Assembly: GCF_014696615.1 (NCBI RefSeq)
Contig: NZ_JACJQJ010000008.1
Span: forward strand, 1 to 64,000
Length of the DNA: 64,000 nucleotides
Direction: 5' to 3'
From: Nostoc linckia FACHB-104
GTDB lineage: Bacteria > Cyanobacteriota > Cyanobacteriia > Cyanobacteriales > Nostocaceae
In this document: positions 10,534-17,860 of the stretch, one piece after another
Layout of the letters: each line of letters begins with the position of its first letter
How positions within the stretch are numbered: position 1 is the first letter of the stretch
Made by a program: the position numbers and the translations under genes
The notes under the pieces: model-generated
What the model saw: the letters and a program-made list of their open reading frames with translations, nothing else
What the model was told of the DNA's origin: nothing
Database searches by the model: none

Positions 10534-10592
10534 TCATATTAAAATAGAGAATTTGCGTGTGCTTTCAGTATTAGCCAAAAACTACATCCTTT

Positions 10593-11120
10593 ATGGCAGA
10601 CCTTTACGTTTCTTGGTCAGATTATCACCAAAAAATCGAACTACTGGCTGCTAAGATTTATCAATCGGGTTGGCAATTCAACCAGATTGTTTGTCTTGCC
10701 AGAGGCGGACTGCGAGTTGGAGATATTCTTTCCCGTATATATGACCAACCGTTGGCAATTTTAGCAACATCATCATACAGTGGCCCAGGCAAGCAAGAAA
10801 GAGGTGCATTAAACTTTTCTCGCCATATCACTATGACTACGGAAACTTTAGGTTCGCGGATTTTGTTGGTCGATGATTTGGTAGATTCTGGGGTTACACT
10901 TGAGCAAACTATCCCTTGGCTACAGCAATATAGTGAAAGTGCGATCGCAGAAATTCGCACGGCTGTAATTTGGTATAAATCTTGTTCGGTTATACAGCCT
11001 GATTACTATGTTGATTATCTATCAGACAATCCCTGGATTCACCAACCTTTTGAACCCTATGAATATATGAATCCTGCGGATTTAGCAGCGAGAATGAATC
11101 AAATAAAGGCTGAAGTATAA
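10593..11120 (+). CDS. Phosphoribosyltransferase-domain protein
   Basis: This 175-residue type I phosphoribosyltransferase fold has the PRPP-binding loop RILLVDDLVDSGVTL at about residues 89-103. An N-terminal CLARGGLRVGD segment (34-44) matches the pyrophosphate loop of xanthine/hypoxanthine-type enzymes. It resembles stand-alone Gpt-like proteins (COG2236), so purine salvage is plausible, but the base specificity is not evident. It is a single gene on the plus strand; its promoter region is shared with the divergent symporter. Confidence 0.85.
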   Translation: MADLYVSWSDYHQKIELLAAKIYQSGWQFNQIVCLARGGLRVGDILSRIYDQPLAILATSSYSGPGKQERGALNFSRHITMTTETLGSRILLVDDLVDSGVTLEQTIPWLQQYSESAIAEIRTAVIWYKSCSVIQPDYYVDYLSDNPWIHQPFEPYEYMNPADLAARMNQIKAEV

Positions 11121-11338
11121 AGGTTAAAACTATACCAATTCGTCATTACGACAGAAGGTTACAGCACAATACGCTTGGTTTAAAATCATTAGAGATTGAT
11201 TTTTCAGTTGTGGAATAAGCCAGTAGAATTGGGGGATTCTCCCCCAAACCCCCGATTGGGTGACGGTTGCGTCCCCCAAACCCCCTCCAAAATTATTGTG
11301 CTGTTTTTTGTTGAGTAACTATAGGGGTTTGCAGTATG

Positions 11339-12142
11339 CTAAAAATCCTCTGGATTTTCTCCTAATTCTCGCAAGCGTGCAGCTAAACGTTCTGCTCGTT
11401 GGCGTTCTGCTTCCGCCCTTTGACGTTCTGCGTCTGCGCGTCTAGATTCGGCTTCCGCGCGTTGGCGTTCTGCGTCTGCGCGTTGGAATGCTACTTCTTC
11501 TGGTAAGAAAACTAAATTTGACTCGCGGTCATAAAATCGTAACCAAGGCGCAGTTTCTCTGTCTATTGTTCCTTCCCAGGTTCCTAACCAAAATCCTAAG
11601 GTTTCGCACCATAACCAGCCACTTTCATTAGCAACTAATGGCTGATAGCGAAAATTAGCATCTAAACGCCATCCTTGCAAGGAGTTAGAGTCAAAGGGAT
11701 CAAAAACAAAATAATCTCTAGTTCTAAAAACTCCTTCATAAAGATGCTTTTTATCGCCTAAATCTACATTTTTGGTTGAGGGTGACATTAATTCTACAAT
11801 CACATCTGGGTAGCGTCCGTTTTCATCCCAGACAACCCAACCTTGGCGAGAACTAGTCTCTTCGACGTTGAGAACCACAAAAAAATCCGGCCCTTTGAAA
11901 TCCCGATTTCGCGCCTGTATCCGGCTATAGTAAACAAACATATTACCGCCAACAAAATAATCATTGCGGTCTGACCATGCTTGTTGCAATGACCGGATTA
12001 AAACGTTCATTCCAATACGGTGGCGGTTACTTTCTAAAGGTTCTCCGTCATCAAATATTAAATCTGTTGGTGGTGGCGTAGGTTCCCAGTCTGAGTCAGG
12101 GGGCGCTGGGATACTCTGGCTTTCAGTAATGTTAGTTGACAT
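11339..12142 (-). CDS. Uma2 family (DUF820) nuclease-fold protein with coiled-coil tail
   Basis: This 267-residue protein belongs to the Uma2/DUF820 family, abundant in cyanobacteria and built on the PD-(D/E)XK fold. Core residues are GPDFF (Asp86), YPDVIVELMSPSTK (Asp113, Glu117) and GDKKHLYE (Lys131/132). The tail from about residue 215 is a charged coiled coil made of repeated RADAERQRAEAE-like units, followed by RLAARLRELGENPEDF. Family members are common and often single genes. Their biological role is unclear, although an endonuclease function has been proposed from the fold. Plain gap sequence flanks it on the downstream side (11121-11338). Confidence 0.85.
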   Translation of the reverse strand: MSTNITESQSIPAPPDSDWEPTPPPTDLIFDDGEPLESNRHRIGMNVLIRSLQQAWSDRNDYFVGGNMFVYYSRIQARNRDFKGPDFFVVLNVEETSSRQGWVVWDENGRYPDVIVELMSPSTKNVDLGDKKHLYEGVFRTRDYFVFDPFDSNSLQGWRLDANFRYQPLVANESGWLWCETLGFWLGTWEGTIDRETAPWLRFYDRESNLVFLPEEVAFQRADAERQRAEAESRRADAERQRAEAERQRAERLAARLRELGENPEDF

Positions 12143-12157
12143 GGCATAACGTGATAT

Positions 12158-12310
12158 TTGTCATTTGTAATTGGTTATTTGTAATTGGTTATTTGTCATT
12201 GGGTAATTGGTAATTGGTAATTGGTAATCTCTCCCCTTGTCCCCAATCCCCAATCCCCAATCCCCAATCCCCAATCCCCAATCCCCAGTCCCCAGTCCCC
12301 AGTCCCCATT
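12158..12310. repeat. Two adjacent heptanucleotide STRR blocks
   Basis: Bases 12158-12228 are degenerate TAATTGG / TTATTTG repeats. Bases 12241-12310 are ten heptamers: six CCCCAAT, three CCCCAGT and one CCCCATT. The array ends 2 bp before the stop codon of the AEC transporter. Confidence 0.9.
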
Positions 12311-12312
12311 CC

Positions 12313-13230
12313 TCAAAACAGCCATAACCAAACTGGTAATGTAATTAATAATACTATTGCTCCTACGGCTAAGGCTGTCACAGCTAAATCGCGATCGAGA
12401 TTGAAGGTTTCCGCAATTACTAAAGTAGCAAACGCTGGTGGCATAGCCATTTGTAGGACAATTACTTTAGCGGCTGAACCAGTAACCCCAAAAAACGGTA
12501 AGGTGCAACCTAGAACAAGGGGAACTATCAACATTTTAATTCCCAAGCTCATTCCTACCTGTGGGATATTGCTCCAGGACTTTAATTTTGATAGTCGCAT
12601 CCCAATTAATACTAGGGATAATGCCAAAGATGTCCAAGCCAATTTATCTAAACAAAATACCACCACCAAGGGGATTTTTACCTGTCGCAACAGTAAACCA
12701 AAGCCGAAACTCCATAAAGCCGGATTAATCATGATTGCTTTGGCTATCTCTCTATAACTATGCTTACCATTGCCGAAACTTGCTCCTAGTACTACTCCTA
12801 AGCCATAAGAACCAAAGAGTGTGCCTAGTAAATCGTAGAACAATGCCCAAGCGAAGTATTTTTCTCCTACCATTGCTAGGGTAATGGGAAAACCTAGGTA
12901 ACCTGTATTCCCTACCATTGCTGCTAATAGGAAACTTCCTTGAGTTGGTGGCTGCGGCATGGTATTTGTGAGATAGGCTTGTCCTTTAATTGCTAGCCAA
13001 GCCAAAAAAGCCCCTAGGAAAATGGCAAGGTATGCGATCGCAGGTGCAATCCAAATCTGCCCTGATAAGTCTGTTTTGTATAGAAAAAATACAATGCTTA
13101 TAGGTACTCCTACCCAAAAAAGGAAGTGAGCTACACCTGAAGGAACTGTGCTAGGTAATTTACGTCCGAGGACGAATCCAATCAGGACTAGCCCCACTAA
13201 CTTGACATATAGTACTAAAAGATTTATCAA
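12313..13230 (-). CDS. AEC-family (auxin efflux carrier-like) transporter
   Basis: This 305-residue integral membrane protein has about ten hydrophobic helices in the two five-helix halves typical of the AEC family. The segments [16 protein letters not shown] and [20 protein letters not shown] match the conserved crossover helices of each half. Bacterial members export or take up small organic acids such as malate or malonate; the substrate here is unknown. It is a single gene on the minus strand. Its 3' end abuts a heptanucleotide repeat array. Confidence 0.87.
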   Translation of the reverse strand: MINLLVLYVKLVGLVLIGFVLGRKLPSTVPSGVAHFLFWVGVPISIVFFLYKTDLSGQIWIAPAIAYLAIFLGAFLAWLAIKGQAYLTNTMPQPPTQGSFLLAAMVGNTGYLGFPITLAMVGEKYFAWALFYDLLGTLFGSYGLGVVLGASFGNGKHSYREIAKAIMINPALWSFGFGLLLRQVKIPLVVVFCLDKLAWTSLALSLVLIGMRLSKLKSWSNIPQVGMSLGIKMLIVPLVLGCTLPFFGVTGSAAKVIVLQMAMPPAFATLVIAETFNLDRDLAVTALAVGAIVLLITLPVWLWLF

Positions 13231-13331
13231 GGTTGCACCTAAAAACGCTGACGTAAAATGCTAACGCTTGCGTTTATTTTTTTCCAGTCTACAATCTGTT
13301 ATGGCTATTCAAAAAAAGCAGGAGTGAACTC

Positions 13332-14165
13332 TTGAATAAAGCTGGGTTTTCTGGAGAACCTCAACACTCTTCGGCTGCTTCTGGTGATGATATTCCAGCA
13401 GCTTTACGCGATACTCCCGATGCTAAACCTCAGGTAGGCTTAAAACCGATGGTTTTGCTCGTTGGTGGAGTATTAGCTTTTGTCCTGCTTGCTGTGGGTA
13501 GTGGCTTTGTGTTTTTCATTCTTTCACCAAAAAGAACAGCCAATTCTCAACCTTCACCAACTAGTTTACCGACACCAACATCTGATAGTTCTGCTAGCTC
13601 TCAGAGTACTAATACTGATACTATCTTGGGGCATTTAAAATATGCAGAAGCTCCAGAATCAGAGCTAGCATCTGTTTCTCGCGATGGGCGTATTAGAATG
13701 CGAAAACCTGCTGCGGAAAAGTTTCAAGAGATGAAACAAGCAGCACGCAGCGCAGGTGTAATTTTAGTGCCAATTTCTGGCTTCCGTTCTGTTAAAGAAC
13801 AAGAGCAGTTATTTTTTGCTGTGGGCGCGCAACGCAATCAAACACCAGCCGAAAGAGCTGCACTGAGTGCGCCCCCTGGTCATAGCGAACATCACACAGG
13901 CTATGCTGTAGATATTGGTGATGGAGCAGTTCCAGCCACTAATCTACAAGCTAACTTTGACAATACCAAAGCTTATCAGTGGCTCGCAGCAAACGCTGCC
14001 CGTTTTGGTTTTGAAATGTCCTTTCCTAAAGATAACCCTCAAGGTGTCAGTTATGAACCTTGGCACTGGCGTTTCGTAGGCGATCGCGATAGTTTAGAAA
14101 CCTTCTACAAAGCCAAGAATTTAAAACCAACCCCCTCACCCACAACAACGCCCAATAGTTTGTAA
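13332..14165 (+). CDS. D-alanyl-D-alanine carboxypeptidase, VanY family (membrane anchored)
   Basis: This 277-residue protein has a cytosolic N-terminus, one transmembrane helix at about residues 40-64, a Ser/Thr/Pro-rich linker (65-97) and a VanY/LAS metallopeptidase domain. Zinc-site motifs are complete: Ser185-x-His187-x-x-Gly190-x-Ala192-x-Asp194, and Glu242-x-x-His245-Trp-Arg247. It should trim the terminal D-Ala from peptidoglycan peptides on the outer face of the inner membrane. The start is a TTG, chosen because AGGAG lies 8-9 bases upstream and the nearby upstream GTG runs into a stop. No vancomycin-type genes are near, so a housekeeping wall role is more likely than resistance. Confidence 0.9.
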   Translation: MNKAGFSGEPQHSSAASGDDIPAALRDTPDAKPQVGLKPMVLLVGGVLAFVLLAVGSGFVFFILSPKRTANSQPSPTSLPTPTSDSSASSQSTNTDTILGHLKYAEAPESELASVSRDGRIRMRKPAAEKFQEMKQAARSAGVILVPISGFRSVKEQEQLFFAVGAQRNQTPAERAALSAPPGHSEHHTGYAVDIGDGAVPATNLQANFDNTKAYQWLAANAARFGFEMSFPKDNPQGVSYEPWHWRFVGDRDSLETFYKAKNLKPTPSPTTTPNSL

Positions 14166-14235
14166 TACCCTGCGGGTTCGCCTTTAGGCGTTCTCGTTAG
14201 AGTAGCCGCTACGCGTCTACATAATTTGTAATTAA

Positions 14236-14278
14236 CAAAAGTTTCAGACAAGGATTTATACCATGTCCGAAACTTTTG
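14236..14278 (+). terminator. Hairpin after VanY gene
   Basis: A 15-base inverted repeat (14236-14250 and 14264-14278) has one mismatch and a 13-base loop. The arms are CAAAAGTTTCAGACA and TGTCCGAAACTTTTG. There is no long T-run, so it may be a processing or factor-assisted terminator. Confidence 0.5.
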
Positions 14279-14335
14279 CTATTTGTCTAATCAAAGTTCT
14301 GCCCAGATTTCCGACTTTTTGAAAAAGTTTTGTAG

Positions 14336-14401
14336 GGTGTGTTAGGCGCTTATTTCCAATATGATTTGTCACGAAAGAACTATACTAGCGCCTAACGCAC
14401 C
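14336..14401. repeat. Miniature palindromic repeat (GGTGCGTTAGGCGC type)
   Basis: Inverted arms GGTGTGTTAGGCGCT (14336-14350) and AGCGCCTAACGCACC (14387-14401) match at 14 of 15 positions. Related TGCGTTA/TAACGCA repeats lie at 33847-33874 and 60603-60628. This fills part of the 460-bp gene-free gap 14166-14626. Confidence 0.7.
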
Positions 14402-14626
14402 GTCGTATGGATGGTGCGTTAATTAATACCATTTTATCGTCATCATTATATAGAGATTGACAAAGAATATTAAATATTATCCCTAAACTAAGCTGATGCT
14501 TCAGGGTAGAGCGAAAATTTTAATTAGGATCAGTCCATCTACCTAATTGCATAAAACCTTTTCATCAAACCTAATACTTATTGAACGCAGCCTAATACTA
14601 AATTTTTAATTTTTTGGAGTCAGAAA

Positions 14627-15010
14627 ATGAAAGTATTTTCTCATGTTTCCCAGATAGCAGCTTTAGTTGCTATCGTAACCCCAATTATTACTATAGATAC
14701 TGCTCATGCACAGCAGAGCTATCCCTTGACCTGTCGTGGTGGTGGTACGCTGAGTATACAAAACAATGGTAGCAATGGTGTAAAAATCAATTTCCAAGCA
14801 GGCCCAGGAGCAGCACCTCAGGGTTTATCTCCTGGTCAGTGTACCTGGTCGGATCGAGCTTTTAGGTCTGGTGAGCCAACAACTATCTGCGATAGTGGAG
14901 TAAGTGCAGCGCAATATGTAGCTTTGTTCGTTCGCTCAGATCAGTATCCAATTTTGCAAGTTTACAACGATGGTCACGGCTGTATGAAAGTGACCAGAGT
15001 TGGCCCTTAA
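14627..15010 (+). CDS. Small secreted four-cysteine protein, unknown
   Basis: This 127-residue protein has a clear Sec signal peptide: Lys near the start, a hydrophobic core at residues 9-22, and likely cleavage after AHA at residue 28. The mature part of about 99 residues has four cysteines (36, 72, 88, 119), suggesting two disulfides in the periplasm or outside the cell. I do not recognise a domain. A good ribosome site (GGAG, 9-10 bases before the ATG) supports the start. It is monocistronic, with repeat-rich gaps on both sides. Confidence 0.75.
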   Translation: MKVFSHVSQIAALVAIVTPIITIDTAHAQQSYPLTCRGGGTLSIQNNGSNGVKINFQAGPGAAPQGLSPGQCTWSDRAFRSGEPTTICDSGVSAAQYVALFVRSDQYPILQVYNDGHGCMKVTRVGP

Positions 15011-15102
15011 AGATGGTTTATAAAGTAAACCATAAATTTTAGGGTGCGTTAGCGATCGCATAACGTACTGATGCAAATTCTTTATGTAGCTGCATAAAAT
15101 TC

Positions 15103-15177
15103 GATCCCCCCTAACCCCTTGAAAAAGGGGGGGAAAAGAATCAAATTCCCCCTGTTTAAGGGGGATTTAGGGGGATC
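15103..15177. repeat. GATCCCCC...GGGGGATC palindromic repeat
   Basis: A 75-bp element begins GATCCCCCCTAACCCC, has an internal G-run, and ends GGGGGATTTAGGGGGATC. This is a common type of mobile-like interspersed palindrome in cyanobacteria. It lies in the gap between the four-cysteine protein and the tail-anchored coiled-coil protein. Confidence 0.8.
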
Positions 15178-15349
15178 TAAATATGTGCAACTTCACATTA
15201 AATTGGTATGAGAAAGATGATGTGTTACGGCTAATTATAACTCTCTTAAGTTCTGAAATCCTTGCACAGCCGTAACACACCCTACATCTGCTGCTTGGGA
15301 AAAATGCATGATATCCATTATTTATTAATATTATGCAATAGCAATTGAC

Positions 15350-15814
15350 TCAATATCTCTGATGCAGAATCAGAGTAAATAAGTAAAATCCAGACACAGC
15401 AAATATAAAAATTATAGTGGCAGAATATACTATTACATCCTTTAAAAGAAATAATATCCAATCTTTTCTCAGTTCTTGTTTAAACTTTAGTTCTCGCAAC
15501 TTGCGCTCAAGTTCAGTATCTTCTTTAGAAGGCAAACTAAGATAACCATTTGTATATATCTCATCAATAATTTCTTCACTAGAATCTTTTTCTTGCCAAT
15601 TATCAACCTTGGCGACAAACCTATCTAATGTATTATGCGCTTGATTTGATGCAAGCGCTAAATTATCATTTTTAACCTTCTCTATTTCTGCCAATGTATT
15701 AGAAGTTTGATTTGATGCAATTACCAAATTATCTTTTTTCAGCTTCCCTAATTCTTTTTTAATCACTTTTTTGACAGTTTTGGTGATCAAAGCTTCTAAT
15801 TTTTTTGTCGCCAT
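15350..15814 (-). CDS. Coiled-coil, C-terminally membrane-anchored protein, unknown
   Basis: This 154-residue protein has a Lys-rich N-terminal helix and two copies of a K(K/N)DNL-ASNQ--NTL motif (about residues 26-41 and 48-63). A charged helical region with KEDTELERKLRELKFKQELRKD follows, then one or two hydrophobic helices at about 124-150. The layout suggests a cytosolic coiled coil tethered to a membrane at its C-terminus. No family is recognised. Codon usage and a clean reading frame support a real gene. It is convergent or tail-to-tail with nothing nearby. Confidence 0.65.
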   Translation of the reverse strand: MATKKLEALITKTVKKVIKKELGKLKKDNLVIASNQTSNTLAEIEKVKNDNLALASNQAHNTLDRFVAKVDNWQEKDSSEEIIDEIYTNGYLSLPSKEDTELERKLRELKFKQELRKDWILFLLKDVIVYSATIIFIFAVSGFYLFTLILHQRY

Positions 15815-15996
15815 GTGTTGTTAAAAGATTTTCTTGCATAGCCTTGCTGCTTAGATTTTACCGGAATTGAATGTTAAGCAAATGAAGTGGCGGCTACTGT
15901 AAGCGAATTTAATGATTAACATACTTGGGTTGCTAATTACGGAAAATCTTACTACTACTCTCCGTAAGCTTGATTGCATGTATTATCCCAATCCAT

Positions 15997-16227
15997 AATT
16001 GCTGTTTTTGATACTACAATTGCTATTTCGGAGACTACAATTGCTGTTTTTGATACTACAATTGCTATTTCGGAGACTACAATTGCTGTTTTTGATACTA
16101 CAATTGCTATTTCGGAGACTACAATTGCTATTTTCGATACTACAATTGCTGCTTTTGAGACTACAATTGCTATTTTCGATACTACAATTGCTACTTCTGA
16201 GACTACAATTGCTATTTTTGAGACTAC
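15997..16227 (+). repeat. 21-bp minisatellite, 11 units
   Basis: Eleven contiguous 21-bp units have the consensus AATTGCT-N9-A-ACTAC. The first six form three exact copies of a 42-bp dimer (15997-16038, 16039-16080, 16081-16122); later units vary mainly at two or three inner positions. The unit is a multiple of 3, so frames stay open on both strands and encode heptapeptide repeats (TTIAxFD/TTIAISE on plus; NCSLxNS on minus). The plus frame (TTG at 15974 to 16396) overlaps the start of the next gene by ATGA, but it has no clear ribosome site. Confidence 0.95.
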
Positions 16228-16392
16228 AATTGCTAACTACGTTTATCTGGAAACCATTGATAGACAAAGACAGACGAGTAAAAACACAGATATACTCCCA
16301 ATTATGAGAGTAATTAAATCAACAAAACTACTCATCTCAGTTATCAAGACACTCCACTATCTTGAAAGAGAAGGAATTGAGGAGTATCTCCC

Positions 16393-16821
16393 ATGACTGT
16401 GACAACTCGCGGTTCTGGTGCTGTGGAAAAAGCCCAACGTCGTCTTGCTTTGCTGAAATCTATTAATGAGAATCTAGATTTAGGACATGGATTAACAATC
16501 GAAGCCTATAGTCGCTTAATTGAGAATACCCGTGCTAGTGTGGAAGCACATAATACGCTTTTATCTAATCTGGAAGAATCGCGTAAGACAATAACCCAGA
16601 TGGACAAAGAACTCGCAGAAATGTCTCAAAGGATGCTGGGTGGAATTGCAGCAGTCTATGGTAAAAACAGCATGGAATATTCCAAAGCTGGCGGTTCTAA
16701 TCGCAAGCGTGGTAGTCAAAAATTAACTTCGCCAGTTCCTCCAGTGGTAGAGGTTCCCGCTACTCAACCCGTCCCGACTGCAATTTTACCAGAGTCAACT
16801 AACGGGCGAGTTAAGAATTAG
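16393..16821 (+). CDS. Conserved cyanobacterial hypothetical protein, helical
   Basis: This 142-residue, probably soluble protein is mostly helical in residues 5-95 (VEKAQRRLALLKSINENLDL, then a Leu/Glu-rich stretch). The tail (105-142) is disordered, with Lys/Arg and Pro/Val. It resembles short hypothetical proteins of filamentous cyanobacteria, but I cannot assign a function. The ribosome site GAGGAG sits 6-12 bases before the ATG. The start overlaps, as ATGA, the end of an open frame that runs through the upstream minisatellite, so translation coupling is conceivable. Confidence 0.7.
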   Translation: MTVTTRGSGAVEKAQRRLALLKSINENLDLGHGLTIEAYSRLIENTRASVEAHNTLLSNLEESRKTITQMDKELAEMSQRMLGGIAAVYGKNSMEYSKAGGSNRKRGSQKLTSPVPPVVEVPATQPVPTAILPESTNGRVKN

Positions 16822-17860
16822 TATTGTATATCTATACTATAAAGCGATCGCCTGTTGCGAAAGTGCGATCGCTTCGTTTATCCCCTGTTCCGATGTCTTT
16901 AAGGCAAAATCCAGTTTTCGAGTTGTAGCCCAGTGATGTAATTGTAATGACGAGTATTGTTAGTAACTAAATTATTATTTTCTCTAAGTGTAAAACTAAA
17001 AACAAGTAGGGGCAAAATTAGTGAATCCGCTGTGAGCGTACACACAAAGACTGAAAAGTTTATCTAGAGAGGGTTTCAGAAAATTTTTTTCACCCTTATC
17101 GTAAAAAATGAGATGTTGGGTCAACTGAATACACATTTGAAGCTGTACTTTTTAAACCTCACTGAATTTTGCAGCCTGAAACTATTATGGCTACGTGAGC
17201 AAATGTCTTCCCAAAAAATTTAAGGTTAAATTGACACATAAAAAACAAAATTTCTTACTGGTTTTGATGCTAAATATCAAATTTATTTTTGTAACCATCT
17301 CATAGTAATGCTGATAAGTATTACATAGCAGCTTTTGTCATGTTTACTACTTTTTCCTCTATTTTTGATTGCTAAAATTTGAGATTTAAAAGGCTAGGCA
17401 TACAGGGAATTACCTTAGTAAATAGCTTTAGTAAAAAGAGAACTAAATTATTGTGCGTTATCAAGCTGTATATTTTTTTTCTTAAGCGATTTCATATAAA
17501 GATGATATTAAATATTATATAAAGATAATGTTTAGACAAGTATTATCCGCAGACATTCTTCATCTATCTGCTTATACTTACTGAAGTATTTGTATATTCT
17601 ACAGATACAATTCCAAAATTCACATAAACCTTAGTGTAATTAATGTTAATTCATGAATTACTGCTGCATAAGATTAGCTTTTTGGCTAGATCTTAAATAA
17701 GTCATGAATTATTGAAATTACTGATTACAGTAGTAAATCAAGTAATTTTGCGCCTGGATCAACCGTAGAAATCACAAGGTTTTTAGGCTGCTAATTACAC
17801 AGCCTAGCTTTTGCATGACTCACCAAAATTAACATCATCTCAAAAACTGGATATATAGCT
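16822..17860. other. Long AT-rich intergenic region
   Basis: These 1039 bp hold no convincing gene. A hairpin of two HIP1-containing arms, AAGCGATCGC (16842-16851) and GCGATCGCTT (16865-16874), follows the helical protein and may terminate its transcript. The remaining 950 bp are AT-rich and probably contain the promoter and a long leader for the RTX protein at 17861. Confidence 0.5.

Noticed and set aside
9100-13230. Sugar symporter and neighbours as one operon or island
   Set aside because: Genes alternate in strand and function, and repeats separate them; no common pathway is visible.
13332-14165. VanY as a vancomycin-resistance determinant
   Set aside because: No VanA/H/X or VanR/S genes nearby; LAS peptidases are usual in cyanobacterial wall metabolism.
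15983-16267. Minus-strand frame with NCSLxNS repeats
   Set aside because: It is the complement of the 21-bp minisatellite; any in-phase multiple-of-three repeat opens several frames. No ribosome site.
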